Assembly: GCA_038501785.1 (NCBI GenBank)
Contig: JBAMJR010000031.1
Span: 13,158,001 to 13,222,000, forward strand
DNA: 64,000 nt
DNA from: Myoxocephalus aenaeus
Lineage: Eukaryota > Chordata > Actinopteri > Perciformes > Cottidae
Direction of reading: 5' to 3'
In this document: positions 22,261 to 33,924 of the stretch, piece after piece
How the letters are laid out: every line of letters starts with the position of its first letter
How positions within the stretch are numbered: the stretch's first letter is position 1
Position numbers and translations under genes: made by a program
The notes under the pieces: generated by a model
What the model was told of the DNA's origin: nothing
What the model saw: the letters and a program-made list of their open reading frames with translations, nothing else
Databases searched by the model: none

Positions 22261-23645
22261 TGCTGTTTTCAACAAAAAAGATCTGCCAGATCAATGTGAT
22301 GTTAAAAACATGAGATGTGAGTTACTCCGAGCTACTCTGCCTGTTTGACCAAAAACATAATTTCCCACGCTGGTTATGACATTGTTATGTTTTTGCGTTT
22401 CAATTGATTTATATGTTATATAACCTTAGACATTCTGGCCTATGTATCCCCTCAGATATTTTCCAGTGCCCATGCCTGTCATATATTTCCAGTACACAAC
22501 ATTGCAATGTGCATTAGTGCACCGTATCCATTGAACTGAAGTGGCTACTGTGTAATTTAGACCAAGCTAGTGGGTGTTAGTCATTAGTCACTGCTGGGGT
22601 TGCTGTTGATTTTCTCTCTGTGTGGGTAGGGGATGTATATTATGAGATTACCGCGCTGATCCTCACATCCTCACAGTTATAATTAATGCAGGACTGCAGG
22701 TTGGCTGAAAGCTGGCTGCTTTTTAGTCCAAGCAAACTCTCTAATGTACCATCAAACAACCTGCTCCATTATGCTTGTTCTAGTGTCTGATGAGCCTCCT
22801 GAAGTTCTGTGAATTGATGTCTTAAAAGGAAAAGTAGTGGACTGCTGCACTGTGCACTGTGAGTGCTGAGGTTATTACATAAGCCATCCACATGTAAAGG
22901 TGGTTTGAAGTCTTAGAATTCAAATGTAAAAATTATGCAATGGTGCATTTGATCATGTAATGTCATTCGTATCAAACGCAAAGTTCAGCTGGTCTCAACA
23001 TGTTTCTGCGCTCCTTTTGTCTTGGTAGGGAAAGTTGCGAGACGTCATCTTTTCATTTACAGTGCGTAGGCTCCTGTGGGCCGTAGCCACAGGTACGCTC
23101 ATAGCCACCCCCATATGTAGCGAGAGTGACTGACAGGTTTAACAGCATGAGACCTTCACTGACCTCCTGAACTCAGTAAATGCCCATTCAATACCCATTA
23201 CTTTCATCTTGAACAATTCCTTCCTGTCAACACAAAAAACACCCATAACGTAATGGATTAACGTCACATGGCACTCAGTCTGTTACAATGTGATGTTGCT
23301 TCATCCTAGACACTGTTAGCCCGTTCTCTGTGCTATTTAATGACATAAATACTACACCCCTGCAATGTAACTGCCTACACTTGGTCCCATTGTTGCTTTT
23401 GGATCACGTATTATAACAATGTGAGTCTTATTCTCTTGTTAATTTATATTGATTATGATGGGATTGCTCTCACCAAAGTAAGAATATAACCCAGATGGTA
23501 CAAAACTGGACTTCTCCTTTACGTTGAGGATACAGCTCACCAAATGTTCAAGTGAAATTAGGCTTTTTCGACACCGCCACAGTGGCTTCGAGGACAGACA
23601 CCAGAGCGCACAGAGCACACTCACTGGTTGGTTATAACTTTCACA
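22261..23645. other. unique sequence, no gene seen
   Basis: Repeat-free sequence. The part at 22620-22760 carries TTATAATTAATG and similar homeodomain-type words. No coding support. Confidence 0.35.
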
Positions 23646-23697
23646 ATGGCTCCTTTCCTCTCGCCTTTATTACTTTTCTCAGCTTCAGCCCTTCCAG
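23646..23697 (+). CDS. possible first coding exon with a signal peptide
   Basis: An ATG with an acceptable context (ACAATGG) starts 17 codons reading MAPFLSPLLLFSASALP. They end exactly at a consensus donor CAG|GTAAGT (23697/23698). The peptide has the make-up of a secretory signal sequence: a short start, a Leu/Phe-rich core and a small-residue Ala-Ser-Ala end. No acceptor-linked second exon could be found, and the unspliced frame stops at 23811. A short hydrophobic stretch followed by GTAAGT can arise by chance in 64 kb, so this is only a candidate. The gene family is unknown. Confidence 0.2.
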
Positions 23698-25337
23698 GTA
23701 AGTATGGTCTCAAAGGAAACAATACGCGTACATTTCACGAGGCGGCTCCGCATGGGAAGATTGAAAGAAACTTGCAGCAGACTCGTATGGGGTGGCCTTG
23801 TCCATCAAAATGACATGCTACACTATCATAAAATTGCCTCGATGGTCCAAGAGAGAGTTATGGGGTTGGATTTCAGTTATATGGCTCTTCTGCCGTATAC
23901 TTTTTCAAAGTTGAGCCATATAGGACTAGCAATCAGACTTGCTTGTTTCTTTTTTTATCATGCTCCTATTTTTCTTTTGTCTTTGTTTATTTTGAGGTGA
24001 GGAGTTTGTATAACCCCCTTGGGTTCTTTTGTTTCTCTACTGAATAATTTTTCCTTTCCGTTTTATCTTTTTCCACAAGTGAACATGAATAAAAGCTCAA
24101 TTCTCAGGCATCCTGGGTAGAGAGCCACAGTTGGAACCAAAGTTGACCAGGACTGTGACAAAACAATCAGGGTTTCTTTGGGAGCACAAGACCGTCATCG
24201 CAGTCGGCGTCTCGCCTTAAAAAAAGGGAGCCAACTCTGGAACTCGGGAAATAAATTCACTACTTCAGAAAAGCTCAACGCCTATATCTGCGCTTAAAAA
24301 AACATTATACATGCAATTACAGTTTTTATTAATGCTGATATGTTCGGTAAGACCTGGGTTGACAACTTAAACTCAACTTCATCTGCATCATGCTGACTGA
24401 CAAGTCGTCAGTATTGCTGCTGGAAACATTTTTAAGTGAGTTTTTCGCAAAACCTTGTTCTCAGCACCAGAAGAAAAAACTAATTAATGCACGACAAATA
24501 ATGCTGGCAAACGCACCATCTGCTGCTATTTTAAACCGTACTGTTCACAGTTGTAAAGCAGTGTGTGTGCCCTTAGTGGCTTTGTGATTGACATATATGT
24601 GCTAGGGTGCACAAAACAACAGAAATGCTTTGGATTGTTGTTGAATTTTTATCGAGAAACACACTATAAATATGTATTTATATCAGATGCTCTAAAGCTG
24701 CCAAAGGCAATTTTCCTGCAAGCTAATATTTATTTCGAAGTTCATACATGGACTAAACCACAGCGGGGGAATATCTGATGAAATAAAAAATAAACATTAG
24801 AATTCCTTAAAAAATGGCATATAGTTAAAACTACTGCTATCAATGCATATTCTAATGATTATGAGTCAAAGAACATGCTGCGTTCACTCCTGTGAGTCGA
24901 ACAACATGCGTAGTGATTATATATCCATCCACAGCTGTCTGTATTCTGCTCCATCCCCTCTTGCGGCTGTATTCTAATATCTCATTTGTCCACTGCGCCT
25001 GTCTCCTCCGCTCCAGTCTTGTCAGCGAAAGGTCACTCCGGCCCTCCAAGCAGAGTGCACACTTTCTCCAGGGAAATTAATGGTTTGAGCCTTCAATTGC
25101 TGCCTCTCTCTTTCTTGGTAATTTGCCGGCATTGACTTGGAGGATGCCTTCAAAAGGTAAACGTACACTATGGATGGAGCCTGGGAACAGATGGACGCTC
25201 CTCCTGTGTTGATGAATTCAGATATCGGAGAGAGCTTCTGTCTTTTTTGTTGTTTACCGGGCAGTTAAGGGAGCAGGTGGAGACGGCGGAGATTTCCCAG
25301 ACTCTGCTTTTGCGTGTGTAAATATTACACTCTGACA

Positions 25338-25409
<72 letters not shown>

Positions 25410-26358
25410 GATTCCCTTTGATTCGATTTCATTTCCCCGCATCCCGTGGAGGTATCAGTGGGAGGCTTGTGTGTAGCCGTTGCAACAGCCGCCACCCACC
25501 CGCTTTCTAGCGTTACGTTATTGATGATGCTCTCATCCTCCCAGACAATCACCGGGGATACATGGACAGACGAGGGAAATATGTCTTCATTCTCCTGTCA
25601 GGAATGTTTACGGGGCTGTGGATGTTCAAAACGCCCCGCACTGCATTCAGAATGGATGATCAGAAGAGTGCTGCAGAGTTGCGGGAGTTTGCGACGAGGG
25701 CAGGCCAACCTTCACACAGGCATACCTTGGGTGCATTATGGTAATCAGGCAGGTGAATGAATGGGGCACAAAATGTCAAAGTGACACTGTTGTACCTAAA
25801 AACACTGTTCTCATGACAATTACATACACGTATTGACAACAGGTGTACATCATGGAGCACAGAGTATACAACTCGACATGAAAGAGCCCTTTCTCCTGCA
25901 GAACATTGCCTTCTTTTTTATTTTAAATCTCCGGCTTTTCAGTCTATTCTTGTCTGCTATTCAGTGTAGTTATCCATTATATCGGGGGCTAAATACAGCC
26001 TTGGCTTTCCAGTTGTTACATTACACCTCAGCGGAAGTCTCCCAGAGCCCAATAAATCACACATGCAGATACTAATGGAGGTCTTCACACCATGTATAAG
26101 CCATTCACTGGCAGGGGGGGTGAGGATGTCTCTTCAGAAAGACTTGTTTTCAGACTCCAAAAGGAGATTTTAATACAATTGAGAGCAAAGTGGTCAATTA
26201 GGCATTGCTCAGTGAGAGCTGGGTTTCTGCCAAAAACAAAGTTTTGTAAAAGGAATGATTCAATTCCCCACAAAAAAAGGCTCTTTCTTTCCATGCAGTG
26301 CGGAAAGGGAGCATTGCCATTGCAGTGTGTTAATATGCAGAGAACATTTGGCTTTCAC
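23698..26358. other. unique sequence, no gene seen
   Basis: A T-rich section at 23940-24080 ends with an AATAAA at about 24090. The GT/GA microsatellite lies at 25341-25406. Frames reach 133 codons without recognisable domains. Confidence 0.4.
25341..25406 (+). repeat. compound (GT)n(GA)n microsatellite
   Basis: About 14 GT units pass directly into about 19 GA units. Confidence 0.95.
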
Positions 26359-26537
26359 AATCAGAATCAGAATCAGAATCAGAAATCGTTTATTGCCAGG
26401 AATGCTTTCACAGACGAGGAATTGTTCTTGGTTGAAGGTGCATACATTAGACGAGACAACAATCAACAACAACAACAACAGTGCAATGGGTAATTAAAAT
26501 AGGTATCAGATAAAGTGCTCAGACAACAGTTACGTTA

Positions 26538-26650
26538 ATTTAAGTGTACGTTAAAGTGACATGTGTGTTTAAGTTAAAGTGTATGTTAAAGTGACGTGTT
26601 TAAGTTAAAAAGTGTATGTTAAGTGGCATGAGTGTTTAAATATTAAGTGT
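26538..26650. repeat. imperfect ~35-bp tandem repeat in the LINE 3' UTR
   Basis: Three units built on GTTAAAGTGTATGTTAAAGTG plus ACGTGTGTTTAA, with small length differences. Confidence 0.75.
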
Positions 26651-27558
26651 GGAGAGGAGTGACCGGTAAGAAGAAAGAAAATACAAATAAAAATAGTCCT
26701 CGGGGTGACAGAGACAGTCAGTGGGGCTCTGTTTATGAGCCCGACTGCCGACGGGAAGAAACTGTTGGTGTGGCGTGAGGTCTTGGTCCTGATGGACCGC
26801 AGCCTCCTGCCAGAGGGGAGGGACTCAAAAAGTTTGTAACCAGGGTGGGAGGGGTCAGCTACAATCTTCCTAGCTTGCTTCAGAGTCCTGGAAGCGAACA
26901 AGTCCTGGAGGGATGGCAGATTACAGCCAATCACCCTCTCAGCAGAGCGGATGATGCGCTGCAGCCTGGCCTTGTCCTTGGCAGTGGCTGCGGTGTGCCA
27001 GACGGTGATGGAGGAGCAGAGGATGGACTCAACGATGGCAGTGTAGAAGTGCACCATCATTTTCTTCGGCAGGTTGAATTTCTTCAGCTGCCTCAGGAAG
27101 AACATCCTCTGCTGGGCCTTCTTGGCGATGGAGCTGATGTTCAGCTCCCACTTGAGGTCCTGGGAAATGATAGAGCCCAGGAAGCGGAAGGACTCCACAG
27201 CGTCGACGGGGGAGTCACACAGGGTGAGAGGGGCGGGTGGGGCTGCGTTCTTTCTGAAGTCCACAACCATCTCCACTGTCTTCAGAGCGTTGAGCTCCAG
27301 GTTGTTCTGGCTGCACCAGGTCTCCAGGTGGTCAGTCTCCCACCTGTAGGCGGACTCGTCCCCACCAGAGATGAGTCCAATGAGGGTGGTGTCATCCGCG
27401 AACTTCAGGAGCTTGACGGACTGGTGACTGGAGATGCAGCTGTTGGTGTACAGGGAGAAGAGCAGAGGGGAAAGAACGCAGCCTTGTGGGGAACCGGTGC
27501 TGATGGTCCGGGAGCCTGAGACGTGTTTCCCCAGCCTCACGTGCTGCAAGAGCCCCAT
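26605..27558 (-). pseudogene. LINE ORF2 C-terminal part: reverse transcriptase palm/thumb and C-terminal domain
   Basis: 317 codons without a stop. Residues 21-31 read TGSPQGCVLSP (RT block 4). Residues 53-56 are FADD, with the two catalytic Asp of the palm. WCSQNNLELNALKT and FRFLGSIISQDLKW (about residues 80-135) are the next RT blocks. FFLRQLKKFNLP and the LQRIIRSAERVIGC region form the thumb. Near the end PSGRRLRSIRTKT is the C-terminal motif typical of teleost L2-like LINEs. A full ORF2 is near 1000 residues. The endonuclease and RT blocks 0-3 are missing, so the product cannot be functional, and the first Met is not a real start. Lack of stops points to a recent insertion. The 224-codon plus-strand frame here is its antisense shadow. 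Confidence 0.9.
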
Positions 27559-27778
27559 TTTGAAAGTTGACTTTTTTTGGTGTGCTTGCTATCTACATCT
27601 GCTACATGAGTCTCTCCGTTGTGGCTTGTCAGTAACTATACGTCCTGCTCAGCATACCTTGCAGGAATACCGGCCTCTACTCCGCCTCTGATTGGCTACT
27701 GGCTGCTCAACAGTACATCATTCACATCTGTTAGTTTGATATTATGAATTCAACTCTACATACTTTGTCGTTTTTATT

Positions 27779-28231
27779 TCATAAACTTGAGTAGTACCTC
27801 AACACACATTCATTTACAAAGTCAGGTGACCTGTCAGTCCATGTCACTTTGTGTTGACAGCTCTTGGTTTGTCTATACTCTGTTGACATATAATTTATGA
27901 ATTGCCTACAGTTGAAGAGTTCTAGCACTTCTGATTCAGGGAACTTCAGAAACTTGCCTTGGATGTTTCCAGAAGTATCAAGTTCCAGCATCGATAAATG
28001 TCCCTTCAGATTTGCCACGAGGCTAAACCACGCTTTTAGTGTCATATTTTTCCCACACACAAATTCAATCTGACTGCAATCTGAGAAGCACTGGGCTTCA
28101 ATGGCCTGTTGATGGGGGTCAATACTTGTGATGTGTGCAGCGAATCCAACATTGTGCTGGACGGAGGGAGTCTGTCTCTTTGTGGCTGCAGGCGAGATAT
28201 GATGGATTGGAGACCAAAACCACAGGTCCTC
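27779..28231 (-). CDS. open frame of unknown nature ending at a poly(A) signal
   Basis: On the minus strand 150 codons are open from just after a TAA at 28234-28232 to a TGA at 27781-27779. The TGA is followed at once by AATAAA. There is a possible 3' splice site (TCTCGCCTGCAG) at about 28189, and the only sizable Met-started part is 93 codons (from 28060). The peptide includes CSQIEFVCGKNMTLKAWF, LKGHLSMLELDTSGN and ECVLRYYSSL. It is cysteine-containing and varied in composition, with no low-complexity or transposase motif I recognise. It could be the last exon of an unknown minus-strand gene, a decayed retrocopy, or chance: a few open stretches of this length are expected in 64 kb. It lies just upstream, in the same orientation, of the truncated LINE. 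Confidence 0.25.
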   Translation of the reverse strand, partial: EDLWFWSPIHHISPAATKRQTPSVQHNVGFAAHITSIDPHQQAIEAQCFSDCSQIEFVCGKNMTLKAWFSLVANLKGHLSMLELDTSGNIQGKFLKFPESEVLELFNCRQFINYMSTEYRQTKSCQHKVTWTDRSPDFVNECVLRYYSSL

Positions 28232-28234
28232 TTA

Positions 28235-31159
28235 GGTCTCTGCTGGGTGCCTGGGGCATCCGCAGTTCAAAGTCCACAGCGCAAAGACATTTGAAGAAGA
28301 CACGACACCGGATGACTGGGAGGCTCTATAATGCGTGGGAAAGAACCCACGGGGATACGGGGAGTTGGAAAGGTGAGGAGGGATAGAAGGATTGAGATAA
28401 GGATAGAGAAAGCTGGTGCGTCTGGCAGCGAGCAAACTGTCAGAGAGCTTGAGAGTTTGCACCATCTTTTCATCAGGGTTTATGAGCTGTGCTGTGTGAT
28501 GAAAACAACATGTACAGTACACTTGAGATAACATGGAACCTATGGGATTACAGTTTGCTGTACTGTGATTATATGGTGGAGAATTCTGCTAAAGTGTCCC
28601 ACTTCTGGGGTTAGGGATTAGGGATTTGTAAATAGCGAAATGCATGTTGGAAACAGTGAACCTAGTGTACCTCAGTGCTTTGCCCTGGTCTTGATCTGCT
28701 CCTAATGGGATTTACCACATGAACCTTGCCATCCCATCCTGTCACTTTGCACATGCATGCATGCGCACGGTTGATGCGGAGGGTCGGGTGTCATGCGCCG
28801 CTAGGTTTCAAACCCTCCCCTGATAAACGGTACTTCCCCCGACGGTAATCTCACTTTCTCTAATCTGCCTCTTTGCAGGTTTTGGATCCGCGACCAGCCA
28901 TTACCAATATGCTCCCACAATCCCCTCTCTCTCTCTCTCTCTGCAATTAAATAGAGCGGTAATGTAATTAATACTGCTTCAATGTGTTTCTCTGTCACAG
29001 TGACATTCCCCTTCTCTGTATTTGGTGAAGTGGATAGCTCTCTCCCACTCACGCCAACCTCAAACGGTCCGTCTGTATCATGTCAGTGTTTGTATCATGC
29101 ACCGACTGCGAGCCGCTAAACTCATAATCTAACTCGCACCAGCAAATCCTATTGTAGTCATGCCATTGTCAGGGACACGAGAGAATGCGCGGTGACAAGT
29201 GACCTCTGCACACTGTGTTTTGATAGTCACGGGGCATCATTGATCAATAGCAGGCTAATCGTGACTGCGGTGACGATCTTTGTTATTGACTGAGTAATGG
29301 AAAAAGTCTAGACAAAAAAAAGAAGCTGCTCTTGACCTCCTTTTGGTGCACTGCAGTGCATTTTGATAGCTGTAGTCGAAATTGAAAAAGTTTATATTTA
29401 GACACAGAATGCTGTGAAAAGTAGTTCTACGGGAGAGGGCGTGTACCTTAGCTCTGAAACATTTAGAAGTCGATGCTTGTATCAGCATGTTCCACTCTAT
29501 ACACTATATTGTTCAGGACAAGGGAGCAGCACACAGCATCTGTCACCGAGGTGTCAGTTGTGTATAACAAGCCTCGCAAGCTGAACACCCTGCTTCAAAG
29601 TCGAGGCTGGTTTAAACCTGTTCCACACTTGTCACTTTCTAAACAACAACTCCAATCTCTTCAAATGGAATTGCTTGACATGTCTCTGTTACGTTACTTT
29701 TTTTTCTTCTTTTTTTTTTCTTCCTCCGAGTCCTTTTGCTGAGGCGGGCAAAAGTGCGGACCACTCAGAGTGTGGAGACATTTGTTATTCCTTTTTTTTT
29801 TGTAATATAATTTAGTTGAGAAGGTGCACAGGCGATCAATAGCAGGTCAGCCGGTGATGGATGGCGTCGAGATTACTAATTTCACCGCGAGACAAATAAC
29901 TCTGCGCTCGACCCCTCAGAGCTGAGAAATGGAGAGAGAAAATGGCAGACCGAGCTCCACGCGAAGCCTCGGCTCCCCAATCCACTTCCCTATTCACACG
30001 GCCATTCGTCTCCATTGCTTCTGCACTCTCGGCTTTCACGATCGCTCTCTGAAGGATCATAATGACTGCTGGGGTAATCACAAGTGGGAACCTCTGTGTC
30101 TACCGTCGCATTGACTTTACCGCGACTCACGCAGCTCTGACTTTAGGAAATCAGGTGTGCCCAATAGCATCCGATCTTCACCGTGATGTGTGTGTTATTG
30201 ACGCACAATAAGAGTGGTTATCAATGAGGAAACTGCACTACCTGCGACGGTGAGACGGCTGTCGATCCAGAATTGGATACCAATGATGCATTTCAGGTTA
30301 TTGTTTGATTATCCAATGAAAAATATCCCCAAAAAAGAGGAAAGCGTGACATCACAAGTGTAAACAAAAGGTCATATTTATTTGCCTTCAAATCAGATCC
30401 ATAGATGCAGGAGAGGATGGGGTGGTAGGTCAGAGAGAAAGAGATGATGGGACATGTCCAACTTTCTGGGTCTCTCAACGCTCAGCTGAACTCATTAGAA
30501 GTTAATTAATCACAGGTATCGATCCGTTGTCACTCTTAGGCTCCGCTAGATTCCAGGGCTCGGGTTCTGCTCAGCCGATTGAAACGCTGACTCCTCTTGT
30601 CTCCCTGGCCTCTCGACCGGGCCATGGTGCTCGGGTGCTGGCGCCATGCTGTGTGTGTCGGCTGTGTAGCATGAGATCGCAGATCCATGCCTGGGATGTG
30701 GGCCGACCCATAGGACTGAGGCTTGGCTAGGGTGAGACCTTAATTGAGTGTTAATGCGGGTGTAGGTTTCCATACTGTGTTGCATCATTTCACACCGCAC
30801 GATCCATATCCACCAGTCGTCCATCGGGGAGCAACAGCATTTTATCATTTTGCTGGAACAATGGGAAAATGTATTTCTGTGCTTTTGTATTTCCTTTTAT
30901 ATAACGGGTTATTTGCTTTGACAAATTGAGCTGTTGGCTTTTCAGCTTTAACCACATGTACCTTCTGTCTACAGTTGAACTAAAATTGATGTCTGTTGAC
31001 ACTGTTTAATTTATCCATCGACATTCAGGTTTAAAGAGAACGCTCCAGTTCCAATTGACATTCATCGCAGAGCAGAGTGTGTGGTTGATTTCAGCAAATA
31101 GCCTAATCAATAATATGTATGTGCAACATACATATTATCACAAACCCCCATCACCATCA
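28235..31159. other. unique-looking block, no gene seen
   Basis: A CT run at 28923-28942, T runs at 29698-29725 and 29790-29802. Otherwise repeat-free, balanced sequence (notably 29050-30300). Open frames are up to 100 codons with no recognised domains. Confidence 0.35.
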
Positions 31160-31510
31160 TATTAATGTTTGTTTATAAAGTGCATATCTAAATCATTATA
31201 TGTATAAAATAAATACATGAATAAATGACATTTAAATCATAGTTTTTATCATTTACACTTTATAAATGATCTTATTAATCATCTATAAGTCCTTAATACT
31301 TTACAAATGGGGAATCCATTATTTGTAAAGTATGAAAACCCAATCATGAAACGCATAATAGTCAAACATCTATAACTGCGTTTATGAACTGCATACTAAT
31401 GAGTTACTAATGAGTATTCATGTTGGAATACTGCTTTATAAATGATTAATTCATTGTTTATTCATGCTTTACTAATGCTAAATAGTGTGTACTTATTATA
31501 AAGTGCGACC
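31160..31510. repeat. AT-rich interspersed repeat with TTTATAAAGTG-type motifs
   Basis: TTTATAAAGTGC occurs near both limits (31172 and about 31498), with reverse-oriented copies between (CACTTTATAAATGAT at 31257, CTTTATAAATGATTAA at 31434). TACTAATGAG words recur. The pattern matches a family I associate with teleost non-autonomous DNA elements, but no clean terminal repeats or target duplication were found. Confidence 0.45.
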
Positions 31511-32496
31511 GGCTAAACTGAACCGAGTTAACATAATTCACAACACAAGTCTGATAAATTAACCATTAGCTAAATTCTCAAGTAAGGCACATAGCTTGAC
31601 CAAAGATTCAGTTGCTATTTAAAATAAAAAGGGCAGACATTGCTTGTATAATATAGTGCATACTATTGTAGGTAATGACTGGTTGTTATTTCTGCATTTT
31701 AGGCTATTCCTTTGCTGATGAACATAAACGTCGGCAGCTTGTGCAGTGCAATTTTACTAGAACCGGCATCTTCCCTTTAACTAGAAAGCAAAATTAAAAC
31801 AGTAACTTTGTCCCACATTCGTGAAAAATGCAACGGCTCACTGCTTTTCTTAGTGCAGCTGTTTAAAAGTGTATGTGTTTATGTCTAAACGTGTTAGTCA
31901 TTCAATAAAAACACCCTTTACATAATTTGCAAACGCTTGGCCCGCCAAACATTTACAAATGCAATCTGTTTAAAATTTAAAACTTGACCCATATACTGTT
32001 GTTACGGTATTTCTTAAACGGAGGGGCCATTTTTTATATTTTTTATATTGTCACATCATTCTGCAGCTTGCCAGTGGTGTTCCCCGTATTATAAAATCTG
32101 AACATTCACATTTTATACATTGTGTATTTCCTAGTGTCTAAATGCTATTTTTGTAAGCCCTTCCAAATAAATCCCCACACGTAAGTCCCCACTTACCTTA
32201 CGGAGGTTTCTGCATGATGAAGCTGCTAAATACAGTATTCATTATGCATTATAGTCAGTGCATGAAATACAGTAACATTGATGGCTGTCGTCACGCCTCC
32301 GGTTTGGAGAAGAAGATACCGGTACCGGCGCAGAAAGTTAGCAGTATGCTGCTGTGGATGCCGCTATGTTCAGACCAGAATAGCACAAAGCAACTAACCG
32401 ATCAATGCAGCGGTAGATCAGCAACTCCCGTGTTCTGCCAGGTGAAACAACAGTGTTGTTGTCAATGGAGTCTTTTGGCTTTGAAGAGAGCCCTGT
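31511..32496. other. AT-rich unique sequence
   Basis: Nothing recognised. Frames are under 95 codons. Confidence 0.4.
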
Positions 32497-32620
32497 GAAC
32501 AACCATTTACGCACACATTTACACCTACGGACAATTTTGAGTTATCAATTAACCTGAGCTGCACGCCTTTGGACTGTGGGACGAAGCCACGCTGACACGG
32601 GAGAACATGCAAACTCCCAT
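32497..32620 (+). repeat. common teleost interspersed repeat fragment
   Basis: The order ACATTTACACCTACGGACAA, TTATCAATTAACCTGAGCTG, CACGCCTTTGGACTGTGGGA, CGAAGCCACGCTGACACGGG, AGAACATGCAAACTCC is that of a very widespread vertebrate/teleost repeat. The usual form has ...GGAGGAAGCCGGAG... and ...GAGAACATGCAAACTCCACACA. Its element class is not known to me. Confidence 0.7.
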
Positions 32621-32999
32621 AAATCCACTTAACAAAAAACTCGGGTTAAGTCGGACAGTTTTCAGCTGGCTTCAAAGTATACACAGGAAAACGCAGAAAA
32701 AATGACTTCCTGTTAGTTCCGATCTTTAGGCTACTTGTAGTTTACAGATCACGTTTGGATGTGTTTATAAATATATATTTATGTAGAAATGTGTGTTTAG
32801 CTACATCTGCCTGTGAAATATATTACTACTGGTTTAGATGTTTGTTGTATAAATAAGCTTTATTATTATCAACCTCACAAGAGTTTTTAGATAAAACCTG
32901 AGACTAATAGTCAACAATCAAGCGTTAAGTATTACAACTACACATAAAATAAGAATTTTCTACAACACGTGGTGTTTGCTGTCAGATATAAGAGCCAAT

Positions 33000-33400
33000 C
33001 AGCTCTCTGATGTGGCGACAGCCAGGCATTTCCCATCATGCACTGGGCCACGCAGTCGATGGAGAGCTACTGAGAGCTACTGTGGCACCTGGATCTAAAA
33101 TCGGCGTCCGCCTCGCTCTGGTGAGATTATCGTTGACCACGTGTGCATGACGTCAGAGCAAGTTGGGATCAAGTCGGACACAACTCTAACCGGCATGCAT
33201 TGGGCGCCGATCGATTCTGCGCAGAACTGGCTCATCTCGAACGAACCAATTACTTCCGGTGCAATCACTTCCGGCGTGGGACTTCCGGTTTAATAATTTC
33301 AGGTCCTGGTACTTCCGGTTAAATAAAAAAAATAAAAAAAGCAATCCGCTCGCATCCACTAGGATGCATCTTTGAGGCAATGCCGTGAGTTCTATCATGT
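33000..33400. promoter_or_regulatory. candidate regulatory region with an ETS-motif cluster
   Basis: Four ACTTCCGG words (complement CCGGAAGT, the ETS/GABP site) lie at 33252, 33267, 33281 and 33311, all in one orientation and spaced 15, 14 and 30 bp. Upstream, 33025-33042 reads GGCATTTCCCATCATGCA, resembling the ZNF143/THAP11 site. CpGs are locally frequent. A donor-like CTG|GTGAGA (33120) and an acceptor-like TTTGTTTGCAG (33484) are present, but no frame links them. Known: ETS and ZNF143 sites mark CpG promoters. Inferred: promoter function. A short tandem repeat that happens to contain the motif is the alternative. Confidence 0.35.
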
Positions 33401-33924
33401 ATAAATATGCAATGTATATTTACTACTGTGAAATACAATGTTTAAGACTGTAGACTGAATGTTTGTATTGTCTTTGTTTGCAGTTTTCACCTTTATCATT
33501 GAGGGGGAAAGAGTGACAGTAAATGGTGAAACTTACTACGACTGTCTTCATTGACAGCGGTTTAACTCGGTGTTTAGTCAGAGTTTCGACTCACTGCATG
33601 AGAACACTACATTCCTTCACAATCAACCAAGTAACCAACACTAACACGGCAAAGTTTACATTATCACAACCTGTAGTGTTATTTGACGTTTTAGTTTTTA
33701 AATCGAGATGTGATGATGAATTGCTCTAATTTTACATGAACATCTTTCGATACGCAGCATTTCCCAGTGACTGATTACTACCTGAACACAAGTACCTGCT
33801 CATTATGACTTGATGATATTTCCCGACTTTAATCAAGAGTATAAGATGATGAGGGCTAAGGGCTTTATTAAACAACTGGCAGATATGCAATGGGTGATAC
33901 GGAGTATTGCTAAGTACACATTAG

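Larger units (their letters stand above)
26359..27562 (-). mobile_element. 5'-truncated L2/CR1-like LINE
   Basis: A minus-strand non-LTR retrotransposon copy. Its 3' end lies at 26359-26384 as repeats of ATCAGA on the plus strand (TTCTGA tail units), preceded in LINE sense by CAATAAACGATTTCTGA. The 3' untranslated region holds a CAA run and a tandem repeat (26538-26650). Coding sequence runs from about 26605 to 27558 and is cut at about 27562, where similarity ends abruptly: the usual 5' truncation from incomplete reverse transcription. No clear target duplication is visible, as is common for this clade. Confidence 0.88.

Noticed and set aside
26845..27519. 224-codon plus-strand frame
   Set aside because: It is antisense to the LINE reverse transcriptase, which has clear RT motifs on the minus strand.
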